Positions 19,458 through 28,877 of a stretch of DNA of 64,000 nucleotides are shown one piece after another. Location of the stretch: IMG/VR virus record IMGVR_UViG_3300031772_000022, positions 1-64,000 of that record; one strand, written 5' to 3'. Each line of letters starts with the position of its first letter. Position 1 is the stretch's first letter. The stretch comes from a virus. The notes beneath the pieces were generated by a model. It saw only the letters and a list, made by a program, of their open reading frames with translations. It was not told where the DNA came from and did no database searches. The position numbers and the translations under genes are program-made.

Positions 19458-20182
19458 CTGAGCGCCTCACTCTGCTCTTCGTCGATGTCGGCCCGGTTTG
19501 TGAGGTCCTGGACCCGCCCGATGTTGAGCCCGAAGATGTCTATGAGGTCCTCAACGACGTTGTGAGCACCGGTTCGGATGGACGTGAGGCGGATATTCCG
19601 GATGGCGTCCTTGACCTGACGCCCTTGGTCCACATCAAGAAGGACTTCTATCACAGCGATCTCCCTCTGGAGCTGGTCCGAATAATCGAGGGCCCTCTTT
19701 ATCTTGAACTCAAGGTGTTCCCGCTTGTGCTTTACGGCCTCAATCTGCCATGACTTCAGCTTGGTCACCTGGACGCCAACGTCCCTGTCGAATCTCTGCG
19801 ACCCGCGAACGCGCCGGCCGTTGGAGAGCGTGTCCGAGTAGCCTGCCGTCGGGTCCGTGGCGGTCGTGGACGTGTTGATGTTCTTACCACGGGTAAGGAA
19901 CACCGCCTGGTCGGTGGACCGGAGCATGAAGTCGTTCTCCGGAGTCCCTCCCAGGATGCGGTACGCCTGGAGGAGCTTGGCGGCGTAACTCCCGGCTGAG
20001 GCGGAGAACGACCTGGGGAGATGGGTCTGCGGATTATACTCGGTGGTGAATATCCCGTTCCTCGTGAGCTGGGCGGAAAGCCATGACCCGCGGGCCACCA
20101 GGTCCCTCTCCTGTATGAGAGAGAAGTCGACCAGCTGCTGGAGCTGACCGGTGGTGAAAGTCCCGTAGAACCCGAACGCCAT
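19454..20182 (-). CDS. baseplate-region protein of unknown function
   Basis: 242 residues. The N-terminal half is low in recognisable features (MAFGFYGTFTTGQLQQLVDF). The C-terminal half is helical and charged, with a likely coiled coil (KSWQIEAVKHKREHLEFKIK). It overlaps the gp25-like gene by four bases, and both sit in the baseplate operon, so a wedge or assembly role is likely but inferred. The GIY-YIG endonuclease gene lies just upstream and separates it from the 740-residue baseplate gene. I do not recognise a family. Confidence 0.6.
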   Translation of the reverse strand: MAFGFYGTFTTGQLQQLVDFSLIQERDLVARGSWLSAQLTRNGIFTTEYNPQTHLPRSFSASAGSYAAKLLQAYRILGGTPENDFMLRSTDQAVFLTRGKNINTSTTATDPTAGYSDTLSNGRRVRGSQRFDRDVGVQVTKLKSWQIEAVKHKREHLEFKIKRALDYSDQLQREIAVIEVLLDVDQGRQVKDAIRNIRLTSIRTGAHNVVEDLIDIFGLNIGRVQDLTNRADIDEEQSEALR

Positions 20183-20208
20183 TCTTCTCTACCATACGGA
20201 TTCGAAGG

Positions 20209-21123
20209 CTAAGCAGTACGTCGTGCCTTCCAAGCCTCAAAGGCCCTACGATCACACTCAGCACAGCGGGTCGAAAGCCCGTCCTTCCGGCGCTTGTTCT
20301 TACGAAACCAGTTCAAAGGACGTGGAAGACCGCAGGCGACGCACGCCTTCTCCTCCGAGCAAGGCGACCTCTTTGAAAGGTCGAAGTAGGCCCGGACACC
20401 CGCGCTCACCTTAGAGCGGTGGACAACGTCGAGAGGCTTCCCGCGCATCGCCTCAACGGCCGCCAGACGGGCTTCGGGAGACAAGTCGCGACCCTTCAAC
20501 GCCGCGCTGATTTTGACCCTCATCTCCGGAGTGCGCTCCCAAGTCTTGTTGGAGGCAGAAAGCTTCGCGCGCGTCCCTTCCGAGTGCTTCTTACCCTTAA
20601 AGCCAGCGATGTTGTTGGCCCAGAGCTCCGGCTTCTCCGAGCGAACTTTCTTCAGAGTCGCGGACTGACGCTGACGAACTTCAGGAGTTCGAAGAGCCTC
20701 ATGGTTTCGTTTACGGAACTCGGCGGCGCGCGCGGGGTCGGACCAAGCGTCCTTCAGAACGGAACCGACCTTCTCACGGAACTCAGGTCGATCCCAGGGA
20801 TTCCTCTTTTCCGGGTTCGGTCTGAACCCGCCACCGCAAGCAATGTTGAACCCGAACTCGGGGTCGCGTGTCTTGAAGTGAGCTATCCACTTCTGCTCCG
20901 CTAGGTTAGCCTCCTCAAGCGTTGAGCACGATTCGAGGACCTCGTGCGAGAAGGCGTCCTTCCCATATTTACGGATAGCGTTCGCAAAATACGACCTTCC
21001 GTCCGACGTTTGGGAAGCACTATAAACATGACGGTTCCATCGCTTCATCATTGTGAGCTTCGTCAGCCCAATATAACGGCGACAGGTTTCCGTGTGCGTA
21101 TGACAGTAAATCGTCCATCCCAT
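20209..21123 (-). CDS. GIY-YIG homing-type endonuclease
   Basis: 304 residues. The N-terminal 95 residues are a GIY-YIG nuclease domain: GWTIYCHTHTE, CRRYIGLTKLT, then an Arg (MKRWNRH), the IRKYGKDAF motif and a Glu-rich helix. The middle carries NUMOD-type DNA-binding segments (KKHSEGTRAKLSASNK, GRDLSPEARLAAVEAM). A C-terminal CxxC-type zinc finger (CVACGLPRPLNWF ... CAECDRR) follows. Such free-standing genes spread into conserved phage loci by cutting alleles that lack them. It sits between two baseplate genes in the same orientation. Its nuclease domain closely resembles the protein at 61453-62229, with a 19-base identical DNA stretch at 21033-21051 and 62133-62151. It ends in TAG. Confidence 0.88.
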   Translation of the reverse strand: MGWTIYCHTHTETCRRYIGLTKLTMMKRWNRHVYSASQTSDGRSYFANAIRKYGKDAFSHEVLESCSTLEEANLAEQKWIAHFKTRDPEFGFNIACGGGFRPNPEKRNPWDRPEFREKVGSVLKDAWSDPARAAEFRKRNHEALRTPEVRQRQSATLKKVRSEKPELWANNIAGFKGKKHSEGTRAKLSASNKTWERTPEMRVKISAALKGRDLSPEARLAAVEAMRGKPLDVVHRSKVSAGVRAYFDLSKRSPCSEEKACVACGLPRPLNWFRKNKRRKDGLSTRCAECDRRAFEAWKARRTA

Positions 21124-21158
21124 ACTGGAACTTTACAAGAACCAGCATCATGAAAGGA

Positions 21159-23381
21159 CTAAAATGGTAGAGTGAGTATAAAGGCCAATGCCTTGAAGGC
21201 CGCGATGAACCCCTCGCCGGGCCCGCCGAACGTCATGACAAGCCCCGAGTGCAGCCCGAACGGGCTCGACGCCGGTTTGTTCTCCGACTCCTGAAGGGCC
21301 TGGGCAAGGGACTCCGCCGACCCGTTCGTGGAGGCCGTGGCGAACACGGCCACCCGGACGCTGATGTTCAGGAGATCGATGAGAGCGATGATCGACTCGA
21401 CTATCTGCTCGAGGGCCTGAATCTTCCGGATGATGGTGAGGATTATGTCCTCGATGGCCTGGAGCGCGGACTGGAGGGCCTTGAGCAGTGCCAGGATAAA
21501 CTGCTCTATGTCGTAGATGAAGGGGATGAAGGCCGGGAAAAGGTCGCCGACGGTGACCGAATACCAGGCCAGGTAGCTCGTCTCTCCCGACAGGGAGATG
21601 AGGGCCGAGCGGAGGAACTCGCCGAGCTTCCTGCGGTCCTCGGCGGTCACGCCGGCCTCGTTCCCCTTGGGGTCCGTGAACGGGCCGAGCGGGTACGGCC
21701 CCGCGAGCTTCGACTGCCCGTTCTTGTAATCCTTCTCTTCAAGGAGGTAAGACTGTATCTTCTTCTCGGACTCGTCGGTGATCCCGCCAACAATTCCGAG
21801 AAGAGTCCAGGTGAACTCCGCTCCCGTCCGGTCGCTCGGGGTACGAGCTCCGTCCTTGGATACCTTCTCACCCTTCGCGCCGAGGACCTTGTTGACGGTG
21901 GCCTCGACGCCGTCATTCCACTGCTGGGCGAGGGACTTGAGAAGCCGCTTCTGAGCCAGAAGGCTCGTCAGGCTGGAGTTCGAAATCCTCCGGGCTGTGG
22001 ATTTGAATAGGAAGTTGTCGTAGAGCTTGTCCGAGGTCTTGAAGGCCGATTTTATCGGGCCCATCTGGCCGCCTGCCGCGGCGAGGGTGCTCCATCCCGT
22101 CCTCTGCTCAGTGCCCGTGTCGCCCCCAGAATTGTCCGGAGGCGCGGGAAGGTCAAAGTTCAAGAGAAGCCCGGCCTTCACGGCGTCATTCACGGACTCG
22201 TACGGGTTGAAGCTAAAGCTACCGGAGGGGAGGTTCGGGACAAACCCGCGCCTCACCTCGCTCACGGGCCCCATGACGACGCCGTTGCTCCCATACTTGA
22301 TTATGGGCTGTCCATTGTTCTTCGGGACAACGTTCGTATTGCCGATGATGGCATTGGCGTCCCCGCACCCGAGATACTCCGTCGCGTCCCCGAAGTAGGC
22401 CCGGACACGATAGTAGTAGGGCGTTCCGGGCTTCAACTCATCCTTGTCTATATAACGGTATGTACCGATGAAGGCGCCCGCTGCCAGATCGGCGCCGGAC
22501 ACCTTGATCTTTTTCTTGAAGTTCCGGTAGGTGGTGCCGTTCGGCTCCTTCACCGCAACCTTGGTCTCAGGGGAGGCAATCTTATACTTCGCAGTAATGG
22601 CCTTGACGCTCTTGCCAGCCGTAGGAGTGTTAACCTCCGACTGCACAAGCTCCCCCTGCGGTGTCTCGCTCCGCTCTACGATAAAGTTCGGGAAGCGGAA
22701 GGAGTTGTAGAAGCTGGTCATCGCGTTGACGAACCCAAAGGCTCCGGAGCCTCCGGGGTTGGTCGGCATCTGCCATTCGACAACGAGCTGGTCGTTCAGG
22801 GTCTCCTTGCTGTCGAACAGGCCGGCGAAGTTGGCCACCGGGCTTCCGCTCTTGCGGACCGGGTTCACCTTGACGCTCACGGGGGCGGGAAGGGCGCTGA
22901 GGACGGCGGGCGTGTTGATGAGGCGAAGGAGTGCGAAGAGCTGAGTGATGAGGTCCCCAGGGCTGTCCGTACCGATGTAAAAGACGAACATCGCGACGGA
23001 GGAGCCCGGCGGGTACTGCGGGCGGAAAACGTCGCTCGAGTCGAAGAATTTGCTGACGACCTTGGACTCGAATCGCGGGTATGAGCCAGATACGGACAGG
23101 AGTATCTGCGCGAAGTCCTGCCGGCTGAAGTCCGGGTGGACGACGAGTATGGAGAAGCCCGTCGCCTTCAGCTGGTTGATGATGGCACGTATGGCCGCGA
23201 GAAGGAGGGCGATGAGCGCCTTCAACGGGTTGAGGAAGTCGAGCAGAAACGCCTTGATGATAGCAAGTAACGCCTCAAGGATGGCCTCGACGACCTCAAG
23301 AAGGACAAGCACCGCCTGAAGCGGCGGCTTGAGGGGCGCCAGCGGGTCGAACTTTATCGAGAGTGTATCCCAACTAGCCAT
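21159..23381 (-). CDS. baseplate protein with FN3-like region and long hydrophobic helices at both ends
   Basis: 740 residues. Residues 15-75 and about 600-680 are long runs of Leu/Ile/Ala helices with sparse charges (LLEVVEAILEALLAIIKAFL, LEQIVESIIALIDLLNIS). They look amphipathic or coiled rather than like simple membrane spans, because Glu, Lys or Arg recur every 7-11 residues. The middle contains fibronectin-III-like strands (LKPGTPYYYRVRAYFGD). It lies in the baseplate operon, and its start overlaps the end of the 71-residue gene by eight bases. It is possibly a scaffold that bundles around the hub or a membrane-interacting baseplate component; both are inference. I do not recognise the family. 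Confidence 0.65.
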   Translation of the reverse strand: MASWDTLSIKFDPLAPLKPPLQAVLVLLEVVEAILEALLAIIKAFLLDFLNPLKALIALLLAAIRAIINQLKATGFSILVVHPDFSRQDFAQILLSVSGSYPRFESKVVSKFFDSSDVFRPQYPPGSSVAMFVFYIGTDSPGDLITQLFALLRLINTPAVLSALPAPVSVKVNPVRKSGSPVANFAGLFDSKETLNDQLVVEWQMPTNPGGSGAFGFVNAMTSFYNSFRFPNFIVERSETPQGELVQSEVNTPTAGKSVKAITAKYKIASPETKVAVKEPNGTTYRNFKKKIKVSGADLAAGAFIGTYRYIDKDELKPGTPYYYRVRAYFGDATEYLGCGDANAIIGNTNVVPKNNGQPIIKYGSNGVVMGPVSEVRRGFVPNLPSGSFSFNPYESVNDAVKAGLLLNFDLPAPPDNSGGDTGTEQRTGWSTLAAAGGQMGPIKSAFKTSDKLYDNFLFKSTARRISNSSLTSLLAQKRLLKSLAQQWNDGVEATVNKVLGAKGEKVSKDGARTPSDRTGAEFTWTLLGIVGGITDESEKKIQSYLLEEKDYKNGQSKLAGPYPLGPFTDPKGNEAGVTAEDRRKLGEFLRSALISLSGETSYLAWYSVTVGDLFPAFIPFIYDIEQFILALLKALQSALQAIEDIILTIIRKIQALEQIVESIIALIDLLNISVRVAVFATASTNGSAESLAQALQESENKPASSPFGLHSGLVMTFGGPGEGFIAAFKALAFILTLPF

Positions 23382-23589
23382 CCGACTTCGGCTTCCTCAC
23401 AATGTCCTTTGCGCCGACCATTCTCGAAAGCCGACGACGTTCAAAGTCGACGGCCTGCTGGACGGCGAACTGGAGCGTCTTCAGGTGCTCGTTCACGCGG
23501 TTGAAGGAAAGCTCTTGGTCGTGCAGCCACGTTCCCTTTTTCAAGAGCTCGGGGTCGACCTTCTCCTCGTCTTTCTTTTCTTCCGACAT
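23374..23589 (-). CDS. small helical baseplate-operon protein
   Basis: 71 residues, highly charged and probably all helical (SFNRVNEHLKTLQFAVQQAV), with an acidic Lys/Glu N-terminus. It starts five bases after the stop of the 1755-residue gene, and its TAG stop lies inside the first codons of the 740-residue gene, so all three are probably translationally coupled. The size and helical character suggest a small baseplate subunit or an assembly chaperone. No family recognised. Confidence 0.6.
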   Translation of the reverse strand: MSEEKKDEEKVDPELLKKGTWLHDQELSFNRVNEHLKTLQFAVQQAVDFERRRLSRMVGAKDIVRKPKSDG

Positions 23590-23593
23590 GTTC

Positions 23594-26500
23594 CTACGCT
23601 ATCTGGCTGGAGATCAATTTCTTCTGCTGGTCCGAGATGAGCTTGTCGAGGGTTTCCTGGCGCTTCGCCGCCGCCTGGCTTATCTTGACGACGAGCCCTT
23701 CCTTCCTGTCGATCCTTTGCTTGATCCAAAGATACCGAGTGTCGTAGATCTTCTCATCCTTCTTCAAAAGACTCTGAACCTTCGAAACATAGTCCTTGAC
23801 GGCCAAAATTCGGGCGTTGACGTCAACCTGGCGTCCGGGAAGTCCGGCCGAAGAAGGAGAGGACCCCCACGCGGAGGTGGCAGTCGTCCATGTCAAGGCG
23901 CTCTTGATGAACTCTGTGGCGAAGGCCGGCTGCTTGGGGGTGACGAACTGCCATGGCTGAATGACATAGTACTGAACAGCCGTGGCGCCGACCCCCGGGA
24001 AGGAGCCATACGGGGCGGCCGGGTCAAGCTTCAACTTCGTCGAGTGCACTTCCTTGACCTTGTAAAGGCCGTAGTTCGAACCTGAAGGAATGTAGATAAA
24101 GCAGGAATTGGTGACCGGAATCTGGAGCCCGAGAAAGTTCCCTCCTGGGTCCGTCAGCTCGTCCGCCGCGGTGATGTTCCCGCCGACCCGGTTTATCAGA
24201 ATAGGTCCATAGCTGAGGATGGCCTTGTCGAGAGACTTGAGCTCCGAGTCAAGATGTCCGATGATGGCCGGGGCGACGGGGGCGACAGCAGTGTTCGACG
24301 ACACAAGCCCGTTCTCCTGCGCCGTCAGGGACGGAATTTCACCCGCGTGAGTGATGACGTAAAGGTCCCTGGGGACGGCGTCGATGAACACGAACGCCGG
24401 ATTGACCGTGAAGGTGCCGACAGCCGGGCCGATCGTCGCGACAGTCCGCTGCTGGCCCGCGTTCAGGCCGTTGAGAAAACGAACGGTCTGTCCGATCTCC
24501 ACCGGCACAAGACAACTACTGACGGTGTTCGTCACGGAGACCACTCCCGTGCCGAGATGATTGTTCGCGTAGAGCTCCAGGGAGAGAGTGTTCAGCTCGC
24601 TCTGATAGGCCAGAGGAGGGAAGCTCAGAGCTCCGCCGTCCGTTAGCTCAAGGCCGTCGAGGGCGGGAATGCGCTTCGGCGACACGTCCTTGTTGACGAA
24701 GGTGACGTTCGCCTCCACTATCTCGTTGCCGGACCTGGTACCAATCGGGCCGAACGGCGGAGGGAACTGATCATTATGGACCTGCCCATTGTCCATATCC
24801 ACGGTGACATAGTCGCTGTTATACCCGTTGACCCCCGGGGCGGTCGTATCCGAGTTTTCAGCCATGACGGAGCCAATAATGGACGTGACCGCTGTATCGA
24901 GGACTATGAAGTCCGGACCGGCGCTCGAGACGGTGGCCGAGCCCTGTCTAACACCGTCGGGCCCGAAGAAGGAAACCTTCATGCTGTTGGCGAATGGAGG
25001 GACAAGGTTCTTCGCGTCCCCGTTCGTGCCGGCCAACAACAGGGTCTTCTTGTCCGGACTGACAGATATGTATTCTGACCGGGCCCGGGCGGTTATGAAC
25101 GTGCTGACGGACGTGAGGTTGCCGATGCCGATGCTTCCGACCGTGCTCCCATAGTTGAGAATCGGTGTGAACTTGTCGTTGAAGGCAACGGGAACCGACG
25201 CGCGGGTCGTCCCGTAAAACCTCGAGAGACTGTTATAATCCCATATCGGCCCGAAGACGGGCCCGTCCGCGAAAGTCAGGGGGCTGAAGCTGACGAGGAC
25301 GACCCCGTCGTAAAGCTTCACCTGATCGTCGATGTCGTTCTGGACCTCGGCGTAGCTGTTGCGCTTCACCCCGCTCACGTCGCCGTTGAACCGCATTCGG
25401 CCTGACGAGCCGCCGACCACCCGCCCGTCGAAGTTGGCGAGCATGTCCTCGTAATAGTTCGCTTGGTCGTTGTAGAACTTCAAGAGACGAGATATGACCA
25501 CATCGAGGTTCCGCAAGTGTTGCTCGTCGAAGTACAGGCTGGCCGAGCCGTAGTCCTTCGTCTGAAGGGAAGACGCACTCGACGTGCTCGGACCGGACGA
25601 TCCGCTAGACGACGAGGCGAGCTCTTTGACGACCTCGGGGATGAACGTCTTTATTGATTCAACACGGTAGAAGAACGTGTCCGAGTTTTTCAGGCGATAC
25701 TTCGCTATGAGCTTCTGCCCTTTGATCCCGTTCGTCTGGGTCGGAGCTATCTGGAACGCGTAGTTGAACGCGAAAGAGGTACCGACCGGCTGCTCCTTGC
25801 GGGCCACGTAGAAGGCGCGGACCGTGTCGCCGAAAGCGAGGTTCGTGGTCATCTTGACGACTCCTCCCTCGCCCGTGTCGTAGTCGACGCCCTGCTTCAG
25901 CGTCTTGTTCACGGTGCCAGTCCGAACCAGCGTAAACGGATAGCCTGCGTGCATTGGTTTCAACGTCTTGAACTCGGCCGTCGAGTTATAGACAGGGCGT
26001 ACCGTCCGCTTCACCTCCGGAAGGATATAGTTACGGTTGGCGTTCACCGCCAGGATGACGTTCGTGCGGTTGCTTGAAGCCACGTAGGACGAGGAAACAA
26101 CGTAATACGGGTCACTGTCGATGAGGACAACAGTCCCGGCGGGATAGACAACGCTCCCTCCGATGGAAAGCGTATTCGTACCCTTTGTCAGGACATCAAC
26201 GGGGTTTGTCTCGGACACGAGGTACGGGCCGGAGATGGGAGCACAAACCTTCAGGGGAGCTCCCCCGGAGTCGACCGTCGGCTCCGGGTTGAAGGTGATG
26301 GAAGTCGTGTCGGCCGTAGGGTTATAGACTACCCCGCTGACGAGGACGACATCCTTGTCGTTGATGAGCATCGCGGAGCCAGGGGACACGATGCTCGTCT
26401 GGTCGCCGTTGTAGACGGTGACGACCTCCCCGTCCGTGACGAGAGGGAAGTCCACGTCGACAGGGCTGTTGACGAGGGTGAAGAAAGTGTTACCTCCGGG

Positions 26501-28861
26501 CGATTCGGCGACAAAATAATTGATGGTGACGGTGGTCGTGTCAAGAAGGAGCTGGCTGACCGTGATCGTCCCAGGGGCCGAGAACACGAGATTCTCGGGA
26601 GGGATGGTTATCCCGTCCACGTACAGCGCGATAGGGTAGGCCGTCAGGACGGTCTTCCCGTCCGGGTTGAAGTGCACGACGCCGCTGTTCGGGACGACCG
26701 ACCCTATCTCCTGACGGATCTTGAACCCGGCAAACTCCGTGACGGGCGTGGGCGTGACCGTGACGCCCTCGTCGGGTGACTGTAGCCAGGTATATTCAAC
26801 CTTGAAGACCTCGGTCGGCTTTGCGGCGACGGACAGGTTGATCTGCCCGGTCGAGGCCAGGATCGTGAACTCCGACGTGTCGAGCAGTCCGAAGGGACCA
26901 GCCACACTCGCCGCGCGGTAGACCTTGAGCTTCTTGAAAGGTGGAAGGAAGGACGTCCAAAAGCGGTCCGCCACGACCTCAAGGGCAGTCCGAACGTCGG
27001 CAGTCCCGATCCCGTGGATCACCGGGAAAGCTCCGGAGACGAACAGAGTGGTCGTACCCGAGCTCGCCAGGATGGGGTAAATACCGAAGTTCGGGCCGTC
27101 CTTGACGAAAAGATACTTCCCCTCCTGTGACGTCGCGGGGAAAGAGCCCGGAACGGCGTCCCACTTGATAGAAGTGGTCGCCTTCCCGCTAAAGCCGACG
27201 GAGTTTGCAGGGTCGTTCTCACCAACGGGCTCTATGAACTCGACAAGCCCAACATCCTGGTTGAAGTCGAAGTCAACTCCAGGGCGTATTTCAACACCGT
27301 TCCTGGTGGTCTCGAAACCGTATGGGTTTACGACGGAGTCATCCAGCTTGAAGGCCGAGGTGGCCTTGTCGAGGACCTTCAGGACTGTCTTGCGGTTCGA
27401 GAACTTGAACTGCTTGGCCTCGAGGTCGAGAATATACCCGTTACCGGGCCTGGTCGGATCGTTCGAGTCGACCAGGTTCCCCGTGAAGGTTCCGCCGCTA
27501 GTGCCCTGATCAACCTTGTACTCGAGGAACGCGTCGACGGTCGGAACAGTGGGGAGCATGACGAACGGAGACGACCCGATCCCGTCCGCAATGACCTGAG
27601 AGAGGACTGAGTACGTGTCGACGAAGTCCGGGGTAACCTCTTCGCCGGAGACGTTCAGACCGCTCTTGTAGAACTGGACGGACACACCGTTCTCAAGCTC
27701 GTGAACGCCGTCAACGAACTGAATCGTGGCCCCCGTCTGGGCGCCGGGGTCGGAGCCCGACACGTAGAGACTCCCAGTGACCGGACTGATGTAACAGGTC
27801 CCATCGGCCGGAGGGCCAGAGGAGATCGTGTCCGAGTCCGCCAGTTGGACCTGGAAATAATAACGGGGCTTTCCGGGAGCCTCGTTGAAAATGATGAAGC
27901 GAGAGGCGTCCGTCGCTCCGATGAACTCCGTCTTCGTCCCGACCGCGACGGGCCATGTGCTGGCGGGCACACCAACCGTACCCCGGTGTAGCTGAAAAGA
28001 GCCAAGGATGATACCATCATAGTAGACGGGCATCTCGGCGTAAGCGTCTATATCGGCCGCCGAGAAGGCCAGTTTTCCCGTATCGAGCGAGAACTTGAAG
28101 AAGCCCGCGGACGGCAGCGGGTGCAGCGCAGCCTCCGTAGCTACGGGGATTCCGGTCAAGTGAGATCGGAATCCGATGCGCACGAGCGGCGTCTGACCGG
28201 ATCCGGGAATTGGGTTGAGCCACAGCGTATAGCTCCCGGCCGACGAGCTCGGGAGGACGCCAATCTTCCCTTTGACCTTTGTCCTGTCGAAGAAGCTCTG
28301 CCTCGCAAGGTATACGGGCTGATTCACGAAAACCTGGTTTCCGAGGTCCGCCGTTCCGAAGTTCAGCTCTCCCTTGTCCGAAGAGATCTCGACCGTTCCG
28401 GCCGGAGGGTCTCCGAAGTCCTCGGAAGAGCCGATGATGGAGACGTTGAAGGTGGCGGTCCGGTCCGGACTTCCGGCGTAGATGGCGTAGGGGGCTTCAG
28501 AAGTGGGAACCACCTTGTCGGGCACGGGAGCGACAATGCGCGGGGAGTTCGCACACTTTCCGACCTTCTCCTGACCGGATCCGGGAGCCGTGCTCCACCG
28601 TTTGGCGAAACCGTCCCAGTCGAACCGGATAACGGTCCCGTTGTTCCGGGTCCAGAGGAACTTGAGGTTCGCGTCGGCGATCTCGATGCCGGAGAGAGCG
28701 GGATCCTGGCCAGAGACGAAAATGGCGTACTCCGCGCGTCCGGGAGAGGCGTCTATCGCCCCCTGGTTAGTGACGAGGGTCCGCGCCGGAAATGTGTACG
28801 GGCTGTTGGCCGTCGCGACGCGCATGCCCTCCAGCAGGAACCCGGACGTGTTCAAAGCCAT
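23594..28861 (-). CDS. giant beta-rich baseplate-linked protein
   Basis: 1755 residues. The N-terminal third contains repeated beta modules with the pattern SSDKGELNFGTADLG, SLDTGKLAFSAADID and SPVTGSLYVSGSD, separated by strands ending in VYYDG or VYLAR. These look like tandem copies of one fold. Later modules include Ig-like strands (GVVKMTTNLAFGDTVRAFYV). A helical segment at about 1190-1260 (DEQHLRNLDVVISRLLKFYN) and another helical end (KDYVSKVQSLLKKDEKIYDT) may mediate trimer or baseplate contacts. No catalytic motif is visible. The position between the spike module and the 71-residue gene suggests a large baseplate or short-fibre component. The family is unrecognised. Confidence 0.7.
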   Translation of the reverse strand: MALNTSGFLLEGMRVATANSPYTFPARTLVTNQGAIDASPGRAEYAIFVSGQDPALSGIEIADANLKFLWTRNNGTVIRFDWDGFAKRWSTAPGSGQEKVGKCANSPRIVAPVPDKVVPTSEAPYAIYAGSPDRTATFNVSIIGSSEDFGDPPAGTVEISSDKGELNFGTADLGNQVFVNQPVYLARQSFFDRTKVKGKIGVLPSSSAGSYTLWLNPIPGSGQTPLVRIGFRSHLTGIPVATEAALHPLPSAGFFKFSLDTGKLAFSAADIDAYAEMPVYYDGIILGSFQLHRGTVGVPASTWPVAVGTKTEFIGATDASRFIIFNEAPGKPRYYFQVQLADSDTISSGPPADGTCYISPVTGSLYVSGSDPGAQTGATIQFVDGVHELENGVSVQFYKSGLNVSGEEVTPDFVDTYSVLSQVIADGIGSSPFVMLPTVPTVDAFLEYKVDQGTSGGTFTGNLVDSNDPTRPGNGYILDLEAKQFKFSNRKTVLKVLDKATSAFKLDDSVVNPYGFETTRNGVEIRPGVDFDFNQDVGLVEFIEPVGENDPANSVGFSGKATTSIKWDAVPGSFPATSQEGKYLFVKDGPNFGIYPILASSGTTTLFVSGAFPVIHGIGTADVRTALEVVADRFWTSFLPPFKKLKVYRAASVAGPFGLLDTSEFTILASTGQINLSVAAKPTEVFKVEYTWLQSPDEGVTVTPTPVTEFAGFKIRQEIGSVVPNSGVVHFNPDGKTVLTAYPIALYVDGITIPPENLVFSAPGTITVSQLLLDTTTVTINYFVAESPGGNTFFTLVNSPVDVDFPLVTDGEVVTVYNGDQTSIVSPGSAMLINDKDVVLVSGVVYNPTADTTSITFNPEPTVDSGGAPLKVCAPISGPYLVSETNPVDVLTKGTNTLSIGGSVVYPAGTVVLIDSDPYYVVSSSYVASSNRTNVILAVNANRNYILPEVKRTVRPVYNSTAEFKTLKPMHAGYPFTLVRTGTVNKTLKQGVDYDTGEGGVVKMTTNLAFGDTVRAFYVARKEQPVGTSFAFNYAFQIAPTQTNGIKGQKLIAKYRLKNSDTFFYRVESIKTFIPEVVKELASSSSGSSGPSTSSASSLQTKDYGSASLYFDEQHLRNLDVVISRLLKFYNDQANYYEDMLANFDGRVVGGSSGRMRFNGDVSGVKRNSYAEVQNDIDDQVKLYDGVVLVSFSPLTFADGPVFGPIWDYNSLSRFYGTTRASVPVAFNDKFTPILNYGSTVGSIGIGNLTSVSTFITARARSEYISVSPDKKTLLLAGTNGDAKNLVPPFANSMKVSFFGPDGVRQGSATVSSAGPDFIVLDTAVTSIIGSVMAENSDTTAPGVNGYNSDYVTVDMDNGQVHNDQFPPPFGPIGTRSGNEIVEANVTFVNKDVSPKRIPALDGLELTDGGALSFPPLAYQSELNTLSLELYANNHLGTGVVSVTNTVSSCLVPVEIGQTVRFLNGLNAGQQRTVATIGPAVGTFTVNPAFVFIDAVPRDLYVITHAGEIPSLTAQENGLVSSNTAVAPVAPAIIGHLDSELKSLDKAILSYGPILINRVGGNITAADELTDPGGNFLGLQIPVTNSCFIYIPSGSNYGLYKVKEVHSTKLKLDPAAPYGSFPGVGATAVQYYVIQPWQFVTPKQPAFATEFIKSALTWTTATSAWGSSPSSAGLPGRQVDVNARILAVKDYVSKVQSLLKKDEKIYDTRYLWIKQRIDRKEGLVVKISQAAAKRQETLDKLISDQQKKLISSQIA

Positions 28862-28877
28862 GAGCGACAGTACCTCG

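Noticed and set aside
20182-21159. Group I or II intron around the GIY-YIG gene
   Set aside because: Both flanking baseplate genes have intact starts and stops and no split exon was found; the endonuclease gene is free-standing.
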